From: Siderastrea siderea
Lineage: Eukaryota > Cnidaria > Anthozoa > Scleractinia > Rhizangiidae
Length of the DNA: 64,000 bases
Reading direction: 5' to 3'
Assembly: GCA_964030785.1 (NCBI GenBank)
Contig: OZ034978.1
Location: 15,677,453-15,741,452 of the forward strand
Under the pieces are notes generated by a model, which saw only the letters and a list, made by a program, of their open reading frames with translations, did not search any database and had not been told where the DNA came from. The translations under genes and the position numbers were made by a program. This document shows, in pieces, positions 11,761 to 24,395 of the stretch. Position 1 is the first letter of the stretch. Each line of letters begins with the position of its first letter.

Positions 11761-14700
11761 GGCGATTTGAATTTTGATGCCCACTCTATTCTTGTAGGGG
11801 ATTGTATTGTCTTCTTGGGTTATGAGACCTATCAAAGTCATCATTTTGCCTTACAAATTCCAAAAAAAAAATCCTTAAAGTCAGGTTCAACACATTTCAA
11901 CTTGATCTATTGTGATCTGATTATATAACCATTTAATGGCATTCTGTAAGGGCTAGTGGAGCTGCTGAACGACCTGAATCGAAGATTTGAGGCCGTTTGA
12001 CGACCTATAATAATATCTGCTCCCATTAACGGTTGAAGACAAGCATTTCCCTTTTTTAATGGTTGACATTGCCCCTTTAACCCCATTGAGAGCATCTTTG
12101 ATCAGCTAAACTAGTGAGCAGCACTGTGCAAACTCAAATTGTAAAACTTGTTCATTCTCCTACGTGTTCCGTCCGACTATAGCAGACTTCATCGGAGAGT
12201 TTTACAAGTAAAAATTGCAAACTTGTATTCATACACAACATAACCACTAGAACTATTTCACGTATAATGTAAGCTGTGAACTATTTTGCGGATTTACGTA
12301 TGGGAAACAAGCTTGTTTTTTTGCAAGGCATGACTGAGGTGTAGCATACGTGTGACATATTTAAGTTTACTTAATACATATGTGTAACATAGCTACAGAT
12401 TTAGTGCTAAATCTGTGGCCCTCAAAAAATAAATAAATAAATAAATAAAAAATAAAATAAGTTAAATAAAAAATTGTCTTGTAGCTTAGCTTTTATAAAA
12501 ATACTCTCCATTCAACGAATGCAGCAGGCATAATCGCTCCTGAGAATTAACAGGAATTTAATAGCTGCTAAAAATTTCCACTTGACGAGCATTGAATACA
12601 GTAGAAATTTGTTAACATTTTCCCTTTATAATTATTTGAGGTTTGACGATGTTAATTCAAAATATTATCTGTTGCTGCAACTATTACAGTGCAACCACAC
12701 AAAGAAAAGCCACCGGTACAAAATTTTGAGAGAATTTTTCAAATTAGCCAATGAGATGGAGAACAAAAAAAAAAATGTGTTGACAACCTTCGATATCCAT
12801 AACAAGATTCTCTCGAAGTCTTGTCTGGGTGGCCTCGGTTCGAGAGGTCGCACAGTATTACTTAATCACTCACGGTCGTTGAAAAGACCCTTTCATTAGC
12901 TATATATGGGTTTAAATAGTTTGGCCATTTCTTTGTTGAAGCAATACGGCCTGAAGCGAAGAATGCCGTTGAGATGACACCTAATAATCTATTTAAACTA
13001 ACAAAAATAAACATGAACGTGTGTAGTTTGTACTTTTAAAAATTGCATTTAAAATTTTTACCCACCGAAATCGCGGTCATATATTTGATCATGCAATATA
13101 TAAAGTTTAAAATATACTTAGGGAGCCTTCTATAAGCCAGCAGGGTCCTGGTGCTAAGCTAATCAATGCATGCACTGTCGCATGCACTAGAAGGGCGGGG
13201 GCAACACTATCGTCATAATTGGACAGTATAAGCTGCTTATTAGTTATTCTGAGACAAACACCTTTGCAAAATTTACATTTCAGAAAACCTGTCCTGTTTT
13301 TGTTTTTGGCCACGATCACATACATGTCAGTTCTTTTATGAATTTCAAAGCTCAAATTTTATGTTCAAATTGCGACAAACCAATGGTTTAAAAACGAAAG
13401 TCGATGGACCCTTCGGGTTTTGCTTATATATATACTTATGGATGCTTCATTTGCAGAAAAGCTGTGTTTTGTGTAGTCTCACATTTTTAGAAAGTTTGTG
13501 TAGTCTCACATTTTTAGAAAGTTTTCCAGTCTGCCAGAACCCTTCTAGCAACAAAACTGCAATTCACATACAACATGTGCTTCGAGCAGTGAAACCTCAT
13601 TTCATATAAATCTTGAGGACTTGAATTAAACTAATGATTTAATGGTCTTTTCAGTTAAGACTAAACGTCAGCTTACCCGGTTAAAAGATTGGCATCCTTG
13701 ATTCAACCTCACCAGGACGTTTTCAGAAGTTACGTGTTTTGACTGGTAGAGTTCTGTGCATATAAAAACGATACCCCAGACCTGTTACACCGAGACATGA
13801 ATTAGCTGTTTCCATCGATTGTCCGGAACCTTAAGAAAAACTTGAAACTGCTGGAAAATAACTCATTGCAATTTTCAATATACTTTGATAAATATTTCTG
13901 CGTAAACAAGTAAAATTCTACTCAGCTGTTATAAAAACGCGAAAAATATCCCTGAATGCACGAAATCCCAGGATACTTAAGCTATGTTATCTTTCTCAGT
14001 ATCCACCTTGACAAAAGAATTGATAAACAACCGTACCATCAGAAACATTTCCAGTTGGCTTGTCAGACAAATAGTACTCGCATTTTAAAACAGGTTTCAA
14101 TATAGAGCTCTTGGTGATTAGAAAACAAAACGGGTCTACTAATGCCACCTGTTCCCACATTTCTTGAATAAATTTAAAACCGGTAAGATAAAAATAATAT
14201 GCTTTTGTGAAACTCAAGTGTTACGCTAAGCGAAGTGCTAAATATTTCTACAAGAACTGTGAGTTTGGCGAAGTTTGATATTTCTTCACTTCTTCGTCGA
14301 CTCCTGTTGTTATCGTGAATTCTCTATGCGTTTAGGTTAGAATGGTTAGTTAATTATTCATATAAAAACATTTTCAAACGTTTTTGAGGTTGAGGAAAGG
14401 AGGGGGCTTCCTTGTGAACTGAAATTTTTCTGTAAACTTAAACTGTGGTTATCGTGAATTCTCTATGCATTTAGTTTAGGATGGAAATAACTCATTGTAA
14501 TTTTCACTATACTTTGTTCAATATCTCTGTTGTAAACAAATAAAATTGTACTCAGCTGTTATAAAAACCGAGAAAGAATTTTTCTGTAAACTGAATATAA
14601 ATGAAGACAATAAACTTGCATGTTGTCAATTTTACGTGGAAATAAAATTACTCTTCATCGTTGGCGAAAGATATCGTTCAAAAAGAAAGAAAGAAAGAAT

Positions 14701-15722
14701 CGAGAGAAAGAAAAGGAATATTCGAAAGAATCGTTCGCTCATCAGTATCGGCAAGTCAGGTCGAGTTTAAACTGGGATTAACTACCAACTTATTTTGAAA
14801 ATGTCGATAATTAACATGGCAGGGCCGCAAGAGGGCAAATCTGAATAGCTTTCATTAGAATGGTGACATATTAACAGTTCATGTGTAGAGAGTTAAAATG
14901 TATAGCTTGTGAATAGGCTCCTATGTGGGAAATAGGACACCAGCTATGACAGCCTATTCACAGGTTCCGGCAAAAGTTAGTATCACATTTAGGTAACCGG
15001 TTCGATCGAGAATTGAGAGTATTTTTAATGTGACCAGTTTTGGGGCATGATCTGTTTAGTTCAACTGTGCACAGGGATCGATTAAATAAGCAGTGATATC
15101 TGTTTGAGATTTTAAACCAGGCCGGCACTTTTGATTGTCTTTAAAAAATTTCAAAGTTAGCGGTAACTTGAAAATAAATGAGTTAATCAAGATTGTCATC
15201 ATGAAAATGAAAAAAAAAAAAAAGTGGGACCAAACTGTAATTTCCTCTTGCAAGAGGAAGCATTGACAACTGGTAGATGTATATGGTTGAGAGAAAATAG
15301 AAGGTCATCGTGTTGCATGATGCAAAACATAATTGTTATTACTTGCATCAAAAGGTTGAAAGACTTTTTTAGAAGATTTCATGGCCATGGAGGAATTTTC
15401 GAACGAAGCTCAAACATATCAGGCCCAAATGACGATGAATCTACAAACTTATAAAACCTAGAAAATATTAAACTTTTAACAAACAAATAAAGGTGTTACG
15501 TCACCTGTCGTTTTAAGGAGGCCCAAACATAAGGACTGAGTTTTGCCTAAAACTATTCTAGTTGTTTTCTGAAACCAACAATAAAAGTTATTGGCTTCGG
15601 ATGGCCTGGATGGAAATGGATTGTAAGTTGAAAAAAAAATTGGTTAATTGTTTTAAGTTCTTGAAAAAATTAAACGTTAAATCTATTTATGGTTTGTTCT
15701 CGCATTGATATCTTCCGAACTT
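11690..15722. other. Gene-free stretch, copy 1
   Basis: No exon chain or recognisable protein. Contents are an AAAT-rich tract near 12427-12475, a block near 13440-13530 with a 27-bp tandem repeat (GTGTAGTCTCACATTTTTAG core) that is single in copy 2, and repeated CAGCTGTTATAAAAAC stretches at about 13922 and 14553. A small palindrome pair, GCCTATTCACA, appears at about 14910-14965. A minus-strand 62-codon open frame at 11907-12095 is kept in copy 2 but so is all surrounding sequence, so it is not evidence of a gene. Confidence 0.5.
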
Positions 15723-16399
15723 AAGGTGCGTTTCTTTGGGAGAATCCGAAAACGGATTTGTGATCCCAGATCATATGGATTCTTCGACACCAAAGAAACG
15801 CAAAATCCGAAAAAGGATTATTTTGTCATGACAAGACAGGCTGGAAGCACACAATATATATATATCAGAACGATATTTCTCTCGTACTGCCCTAGAATTC
15901 AACTAGAATGGAATACAAATAATTTATAAACAACCTTCAAGTGAACTCGCTACTTGCGTTCAAAATTATTAGCAAAATCAGGTCCCTGAATTACAGAAAT
16001 GGTACACAAATGAAGTTATTTTGACGTGTCAATGCTTTTGTTTGTACTTTTGGAGAAAACTTTTCAAATATACGGAACGGAATAATCACCTGAATTTTCT
16101 TTTTCATGATCGAATGTTTTGTCACGCAAGATCGAGAGAGAAAATGGCGAGACCAGTAAATTTGCACGTAAGACCACTTGACAGATGTACTATTTTCGGA
16201 TCTGTCCCCCAAAGAAACGCACGGATCATGAATGCTAAAAATTCGGATTTAGATTTGATCTGATGTATCCACTCGGAGTGTGGATTCTTCAGATCACTAA
16301 TCCCTGATTAATCCATTTTCGGATTTAGATAAAGAAACGCAAAATCCGTTTTTGGATACAAGAATCCGGATTTGGATTTTCCCAAAGAAACGCACCCTT
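15723..16399. mobile_element. Non-autonomous DNA transposon with AAGGTGCGTTTCTTTGGGA ends, copy 1
   Basis: The left end AAGGTGCGTTTCTTTGGGA and the right end TCCCAAAGAAACGCACCCTT are inverted repeats. Inside are further AAAGAAACGCA and ATCCGGAT/GGATT motifs in both orientations. About 677 bp with no transposase. The ends resemble hAT-type termini, but no clear 8-bp target duplication is readable. The same element is in copy 2 (43121-43793), so insertion predates the duplication. Confidence 0.65.
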
Positions 16400-18465
16400 A
16401 GTTTTAATTTTAACGCAGATTCTTTTGACCCAAAAGCGTAGAACTGTCCTTAACGCAGTCTCTGAAATAACGGACACCAAGTCTAAAAGTTTTAGTTCGT
16501 TTTTGTGTACGGTAGCAGTTTTTGCATGGCTCAGACCCTCTGCTGGAGTAAAAGCACCCATAGTGCCTAGACATCCGGAGGCAGTTATTTTTAGTTCATG
16601 ACACATTCAAGTAGCAGGAACAGGGAACGAGTTTCTTAAAGCAAACAAGAAAACGTTTTAATTCATCTGAGTTAAAAAAACCTCCATATTACACGTACAC
16701 ATTTTTGTCTTGAGTTTAACAAAGCTCGGCCATATTACATGTTTTTGAAAAAGTTCAGTTATCCCGTATTTTTTTCACTTAAAGTTACGTGATAAGGACC
16801 AACGTTAATGCATCATGATTGGTTGACCCTAAGTTTACTGAAAAATTCATTTTTTCATCGGTAACTTCAGCTGTCTTTAATATAATTGAACCATATATAG
16901 TGTACTTAGCCAGAAGGCCTGTTTAACACAATTGACAGTCCTGCAAAGGCTTATACAATAATTTCGGAAACGGATGTCATTAATTAAGGCAAATTTAGGT
17001 GCTTTTGCATCCTGTTAAAAAAAAAAAAAGCTTAAAAACTTTAAAATGTTACCCTTGAGTTTTTCCCTATATTACGTTCTTTGCATCTTCCTGAACTTTG
17101 CCCATATTTTAATCTAAATTTGGCATGATTCAGAACAGATGTCAGTTGCAACATCTCATTTCTCAAACAACAGAGCAAAATATACGCTGAAAACAATCAA
17201 AACAAATTGGTCTAACCTTTATCTCGGACGCGATTTAGTGATTCGACAAAAGTTCGATTTGTCTCTTAAACAAGATATTTGAAAGAAGATTATGTCATAT
17301 CTGCTTATTTCTTCTTACCTGCGGTGCGGTGAGAGTGCGATTAAACCTTCGCAGACGAACTAAGCATCCCGTTGCAAAATTCAATTTTATATTGTGATGC
17401 AAACAGCATGGGGCGTTATTCAAATCGATGTTGTTGTGACTCTTGGATATGCTTGATATTTTTGACTGCTATGGCAACGTTTCAACGCTTTAAGTAACGC
17501 CGGATTCCTTCAAACTCAGATATGATCGTGAAAGTAATCGCTTGAGCAAGTTCTGTCTTAAAAGCAACCGGAGACAAGCTGGGGCTGTCACAGTTTTTGA
17601 CTTCCTTTTATTGTCAATGTGAAAGTCTAACTGTTTGTATTCATTCAGCAAAAAATATTAATTTTTCAATTTCTTTAAATGTAAAAGGCCGGCTGGTGAT
17701 CTGCATAATTCAGTGAGTTGTGAGCACGAAAAGTACTGAGGATGGATATGAAATGGGATTTCAGTTAAAAATCCCAATCACCACGACAGCAAAAATAAAC
17801 TGCTACGTCATGTAGTAGGAATAGAAATGAGCGCTTCGAATTACATAAAAGATTTTAAATTTTATTGCCAGATTATGTTTTACTGTATAGTTTTCGTCCC
17901 CTGTCATCGCTGTAATGTTTTAAGTACAGGAAACTACAATTTTTAAAGCAGTTCGTTCTTTGACTCAAAGAAATAGAAAACAGATAAAATGTACGAGTTA
18001 AATTGTTTGTATTTCATATTATTTACCTTTTACCCAGCGGGTTGTCTTTGCCTATATATGTAGCAGGCAACTTAATTTGGGAAAAAGCTTTCTTAAAATC
18101 TCATACCAATGTCTGTAATATTACCGATTACGTCACCTCGTCATAGTGGGAAAGTGTTTATGTTTTTCAAGCATCATCTTAAAAATACCAGTAAATAATT
18201 CACTAGCAAATACGATATACCATGGTCACAATCCATGACGTGAGTCGGAGGCAATTCACACCGCTGAGTTTGTCTTTGTTAAAAATGGTGGCCGATTGAT
18301 CATGCAGATATGAATATAAACATAGAAATTGGCAATCACGCGTTTAAAGTAAAAATTATGTTACATTTTGTATTTGTTAACTTCAGGTCACAGGGATCAA
18401 GGGACCCTTGAAATGGCTTGAAAATTAGCCAGTTTCACCCATCGTTGATTTTTCGCCACAGCCTG
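16400..18465. other. Gene-free stretch, copy 1
   Basis: No recognisable coding sequence or RNA gene. From about 17200 this stretch is almost base-for-base identical to copy 2 (about 44600-45865), unlike the receptor introns. Confidence 0.5.
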
Positions 18466-18752
18466 GATGAATGAATGAATGAACGAACGAACAAATGAAT
18501 GAATGAATTAATGAATGAATGAATGAATGAAAGAATGAATGAATGAATGAATGAATGAATGAATGAATGAATGAATGAATGAATGAATGAATGAATGAAG
18601 GAAGGAAGGAAGGAAGGAAGGAAGGAATGAATGAATGAATGAATGAATGAATGAATGAATGAATGAATGAAAGAATGAAGGAAGGAAGGAAGGAAGGAAG
18701 GAAGGAAGGAATGAATGAATGAATGAATGAATGAATGAATGAAGGAAGGAAT
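18466..18752. repeat. (GAAT)n/(GAAG)n compound microsatellite, copy 1
   Basis: Alternating runs of GAAT and GAAG tetramers with a few GAAC units. Open frames of HSFIHSF or PSFLPSF type on the minus strand are by-products of the tetramer repeat. The copy 2 counterpart is longer (45866-46339). Confidence 0.95.
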
Positions 18753-21700
18753 GAAAACATTTTGTTCAACACAAAGATGACCCAAAACCTGTAAAGTTGA
18801 ATTTGCAATAGATGATTTTTTTCTCGTAGTCATATCCCCGTCCAGAATACAAGGTAGGTGAACTGTTTTTTGGCATGCAAAGGAAAGGCGTTATCTGAGA
18901 ACTTTTAAGACGACAGCAAGTTAAAATTCTTTTTTTGCAGATTCAGTGTAACTGCGATCTTGCGCTCAACAAAGTTGGGATAACGGTTGTTTACCATTTA
19001 CTTCAAAATTCCGAAGATTTCGTTTGGAATACAAACGGAACAGGATAAACTGGATTTTTCGAAAGGTAGTCAAAAATTCCCAAACAGGCCAGTTTCCGAA
19101 TGGAAATTGTTCGTTCCATTTATTTCTTGCTATCAGTTCCAGGTCGTCCGCCAACTTTGACCCGTATGCGTGGTTACTCAGCTTGGTTCCAGGCTTACCG
19201 GGTAAATTTTGGTGAATATGAATAGGACAAATCCCAAACAAAATTTCCAATTAGAGATTTGGCGTGCTGTTTACACAGTCAAACCGGTTTGCTCACGTAA
19301 ATTGTGAACACCAACGTCGCTATTAAAAAAGATAAAACCTGCATAGTGAAACCTGAGTTGAATGAAATGGGCTGATTTTCAAGTAATCATTTCATATTGC
19401 TTTCAGTAGGTCGCAATTTTGAGCTTATCATCATAAATTGTGTAAAGTGATGTTAAAACAAATAATGCTATGCCCCTAAAAGGCCAAACATATGCTTAAC
19501 GACAGAATTTCAACCCTTCCCCATTCCTTCCCCTAACTTAAGAGCTATCAGTGTCTCATTACTTGCGGACACAATAAATTTGTTAAGATTTTAGTTAAAA
19601 TGTTTGTTTTAACACAGATTTTCGGTGAAACATGCACAATGTTTAGCGAAAAGCAGCCAGTTGTTTAATTCTGTCACTTTTCTACAGTATCAGTAAAAAA
19701 ACTCCGTACTTTTAGAATTTCGGGTAAAATGCAACAAACAGCATAAATCACTCAAGAAACCTAGGCACTCGAAGAATGACGGGCAATGTTCGAATGGCCA
19801 TGCATATGTATATAAATTTCACCTCTATCCAAACTCCACGCAATCAGCTATTAATTTCAGGAACTTATGCAGTTGCCTTGTAATATAAAGGAGTCTGCTT
19901 TGCCATCTAGAAACTCTGCTTTCATTCTGAAGTTAAATATTTTGTGTTTTAAAAGACACACAAAGTCATTTTGCCCCACACATTTGGTAACTGTCATTTT
20001 CAAGGTTGACATTAAACCTTTTGTTTTCAAGAGTCCAATTTATAATGTCAATAAATACTCAAAAGACTCTTGATTGATATTTTATTAAGGAAAGTTCTCC
20101 TAACTAACAATTGATATCATATATACAACAATGAGCAAGTAAATTTGATAGAAAACATGGAAAATGGTGGCTTTGGAAACTAATTTATTCACGACAGAAG
20201 TTTTTAGGAACGCAATAGGGTTGCTCATGGATATTCATCTTTACCCGCAAAAAATACCCCAAAGGAAGATTAATTAATTACTCTTAGAAATGTAGCTCAT
20301 AAGCAACAGAAACATGCAGCCGGCCGAAGCAGAACATAATTTTTGTCTTTAACTGTGTGCTTTTTTTTAATCAGAAGTCAAGTACTGGCAGGAAAAAAAA
20401 ATTACTGTGTGATAAACAACTAAAAGTATTCTGCAGGCTTTCATTCTGTGGTTTCCTCGATAAATAATGAAAATCAGCTCGCCGGTTTTAGTCCGTGAAC
20501 TGACTTCGACATACACGGACATTGTTTGCACCTCACTTAGAATAATTGTTTCTACTAAAAACTCACGCTAAGGACAAACTGATCATTTTTTTCACTGACA
20601 CGTTTCGATCTCCAAAAAGTATTCTAAAGTTATTTTTATTACAAAAGTATAGAAATCCAACTAAAATAGCAATTTATTTCCCACTGTTCGAAATTTAACC
20701 CGATAATACAAAGTTAACCCAACCAAAGATGCCTTTTCATATCTTGCGATTGCTTTTCTTTGTCTGATAAGTAACACAAAATAATAATACTAACAACTAA
20801 AAGCGATCCGGGTGTCTTACACATTGTTCGGTGAATAATTATAGGAGTCATGAAAACCGGCTTACTAGATTTTAATAACTGTTTTTAGTTGCATTTTAAA
20901 TTCGTCCCCCGAATTTAAACAGAAAGTAATAAAGACATATATTTCATAAACGTTGTAAGCAGAACTACCTTACTTGAAGTTTGTTGTAAAAATAAAACAA
21001 TGCTTTTTTATAATCCTTGACGGGCGGTTGTCAATTAACGCCTTCTTTGCAGGAGAAAAGCTTTTGTACGATTTGATTAGCTTTCTTCTTTCCTTTTTCT
21101 TAAGTTAATTTTAACAGCTTTTCTCGTTATCTTTGCGAAAAGAAGGTGATTTTAATAAAGGATATTTCATAAAAAAGATTAGCAGCTAGATATGGCGGTG
21201 CCCGTAGGCAAAGAAAATAAAAGCTTGATTATTTATTAACCGAAGACAGTTTTCGTTTCGTGTCAGTTTTGAGGTTGCAGCCAGCTCCTGAAAAGCGAAA
21301 AGAACGCTTCATTCGGTAAGTACCTCAAAACGTGCTCTAAAATTGACAACATTTTTTTTCTTTCTAGTGCGTAATCATTACGCCATAGAGAACCTGTAGT
21401 TATTTTAAGTTCCCTTTAAATAGTTTTGAACAACAAGAGGTTAATACAGTATGAAGGTTATCCTTTCCGTTTAAAAATTTATTGAGAGAAATATTTCCTT
21501 TCATCTTTTCCAATATCCTTAAATTTCCACAAGCTAACAAATGAGTACTTTTGAAATCAACGCAATGTAGTTACCATTTCAAGTTTGCTCAACAAAAGTC
21601 GATAACAATCAGTATCCGAGACATTCCTTCTTACAAAACTTTAAGACGTAAAATCTACATTATAATAACAAACAAAGAAACTAAAACATTTTTGCTAAGT

Positions 21701-24140
21701 AAATCTCAGAGAGGAAACCGAAGTACAAGTTAAGGTAAACGGATTTGGAACGAAACTCGCTAAAATGTTTCGCCTTCCTGCGCAATAATTCGTCTCAGGC
21801 TTCCTCTTCGTCTTATCCATCTTTGTTCTCTTGTGGTTTATTATCTGACATCTCTTTTACGTTTTTTCTAGCTCAGTTAAACATCATTTTGAGGTTTTCA
21901 TTTTGCTAAAGAAAAGTTTCGTTTCTTCTCCCAATTATCCTCAATCTTCCCTCTTTCCCAGTCTAACCATTCTTTTTTTTTAGTCTCTTACTGTTAACAC
22001 TTCAACAAGCGACAACGTCTGACAACAGCGGGTAACCTCGGTGTTAAACCCACATCACCACATCGGAAAAACCTTTCAGTTTTAAATGATCTTCCTGATT
22101 CTGAAGATACTAGTTTATAGATTAAGATACTGAATATAGCTGAATTAAGCAGGCACCTTGAATATATTATTTTAAGGCTTCATTCTCCCATTATGCCTGT
22201 CTCACTGGTCAGAGACCAGTGGAACTAATTAACTAAGGGAAAATGGAACATTGTTCGATAGAAACAAAATTTCCAACAAAACCGAAGCGTCCCATTTAGC
22301 TTCGACTGAAATTTCGGTTACTTCTCAGTGAAGTGGGACTGGAAAAGAGAATGTTTGACAATGGAACGGCAAGTTTCGGTCGGACCGGACCGACCGGTCA
22401 AAGAGGAACACCTCTGGAGGTGGACCACTTTTTCCGGAAAATTTCCGCCTGGACCAAAGCGTTCCACTTGTGTTTCGACCTAAATTTCCGGAAATTTGGC
22501 ACAATGGAAAGAATCCAATATCTTGAAAGATTTACGTTTAAAAGATAGCTATAGCCTGTAAAGTGCTCTTCAAGATGAGGTAACTACGGTGAGTTGTGGC
22601 GTTGCTGGAAACCTGTCACGTCGATCCAAAATAATTGAATTTATCCAGGAAGGCGGTAACTGTTATTTTTCGTGCTAGAAACGTACAATACAATATAATT
22701 AAGCACATTCTGCTTTTTAACAGTATTTTTTTCCAAACGTTTTTTTTTTTACAAAAATGGCTTTAGCTTCGTCTCACTTGTGACGTCATATTTCGGAACC
22801 CTAGGAACTGAATCCCAAGAAACTTTGCAAAAAAATTAATCTTTTGTAAAGCATTAACGTACAGCCGAATGAACACATGAATTTTCTGTTCAAGAGATTT
22901 AATTCATTGTTTTTAGTTACCTACACAGGATTTCATCCACAAAAAATTTCATCCTTGTTGGATCCGGTTAAAAGCTTGCTTTAAAAAAGTCCGTTATATC
23001 AAAAATAAAAATAAAAATTAGGCTTTGCGTGTTCATTCCAACTCGTCGCAAAACTGACCTTGGATTCCTTACTTACGTCGTGATAAATAACCTCTCTTCA
23101 GTTTGCAGTTGAAACGTGGCAATTCAAAGGCTTTTAGACGTTTGTTCATCCCTTTATGAGTAAGGAACGAACGCTTTTTTTTTAATAACTGCTTACACAC
23201 TGGATTGAAATTTCTGACGGTGATTCATGTCATAAAATAGCTGTTTCCTGTGCGTCATATTTGATAAGAATTACTCTAGGTACCTAACTAAAGTAAAATT
23301 AACTATATATAATGCTTTCAACTGACAAATACAGCTCTCTTTAAAAGATAGAGAACTATATTTATAATAATGTTCCCGAGAGGAAGATGAAATGACAACT
23401 GCTTGCAGATAAGAAAACCCAGCTACTTTAATTTACGCTATACTGTCGCCAAAAAGGGATGCAGTGAAGAGAAAGCTGAACAGAAGAATAATACATTCGC
23501 TACACCTTGTTTCTGATTGCATCACGATAAGCACAACCTACAGATCTAAAAAAAGTTAATTAATTAGGAGCACGTATCTCAAGGAAGAAATATTTATTAA
23601 ACCTAAAGGAGCAGTCAACAAAGATCTCTTCCTTCAGACAGGTATAAATAATAAGACAGTAGACACAAAAGGGTTTGGCCACATAGAACACCACAGTGTA
23701 CAAATGAGCATTAGTATATTTGAATGACATTAGCTTGGAGAATTCGTATTTTGAACTTGAAATGAAAACGGTTCACCGCCTTCGTCCTTTGAAGGTTGAT
23801 GCAACAAAATATTGATTCACCGTTTGTCTTCAATTAAGGTATTTGACGGTTGCAAACGTAACAGCAGTGTGGACCAGAGAGAACGCCGAGTTGTACAATG
23901 TAACAATATCCCATAAACATCGCATTCTTCTCATTAGTTTAAACGTCAGCCATTTTCAACTGAAGGTAAGGTTTTTTAACCTTTGAATGTCCCTTTTGTC
24001 TCCAACACACTATTAAATATAAGTTCAAATTTATGGTAAATTATATGCAAGTCAACCTGTTTCTCGTAATTTGAAAAGTTCTTTCCTTTCTACAACTCAA
24101 TGTTTGTTAACAGTTGTTTTCAAACTTTTCTTCCAAGCAA
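18753..24140. other. Gene-free stretch with dispersed repeats, copy 1
   Basis: No gene recognised. A repeat block at about 18980-19250 (containing CCGAATGGAAATTG) leaves short open frames on both strands but has no protein similarity I recognise. A second block at about 22203-22545 begins with the palindrome CACTGGTCAGAGACCAGTG and has several TTTCCGGAAA and TGGAAC motifs. The TGACGTCA-type repeat follows at 22590-22830. The rest is AT-rich sequence nearly identical to copy 2 (about 46340-51650). Confidence 0.5.
22203..22545. repeat. Dispersed repeat with internal palindromes, copy 1
   Basis: Starts at the palindrome CACTGGTCAGAGACCAGTG and contains TTTCCGGAAA, GGTCGGACCGGACCGACC and repeated TGGAAC motifs. 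Copy 2 holds the same block (about 49776-50088) with an internal deletion around the GGACCGGACC part. Class unknown. Confidence 0.4.
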
Positions 24141-24142
24141 TT

Positions 24143-24144
24143 TC

Positions 24145-24200
<56 letters not shown>

Positions 24201-24395
24201 CCGTTTTCAAAAACATTGCAACTTGAAAAATATATATACATATATTCATCTTTTGTCTTCACAACGCGAAAACAAAAGAATAAATATGAAAACAAAAGGT
24301 AAATATATATGTATATATATTTTTAAAGTTGCAATGTTTTTGAAAACAGGTGTATATATATATATATATATATAGATATATATATATATTTGAAG
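24143..24395. repeat. (AT)n microsatellite interrupted by a 157-bp hairpin element
   Basis: AT repeats flank a segment (24197-24353) whose ends are inverted: ACACCCGTTTTCAAAAACAT at the left and, read on the other strand, ACACCTGTTTTCAAAAACAT at the right, both continuing into TGCAACTT. Copy 2 has only an uninterrupted AT run (51661-51704). This fits a TA-targeting MITE that inserted into copy 1 after the duplication. Confidence 0.7.

Noticed and set aside
18425..18833. Long minus-strand open frames rich in HSFIHSF and PSFLPSF
   Set aside because: They come from tetramer repeats read in several frames at once; no start context, no splice partners, no conserved domain. The same applies to 45796-46460.
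24100..24375. Open frames reading IYIYIYIY
   Set aside because: AT dinucleotide repeat artefact.
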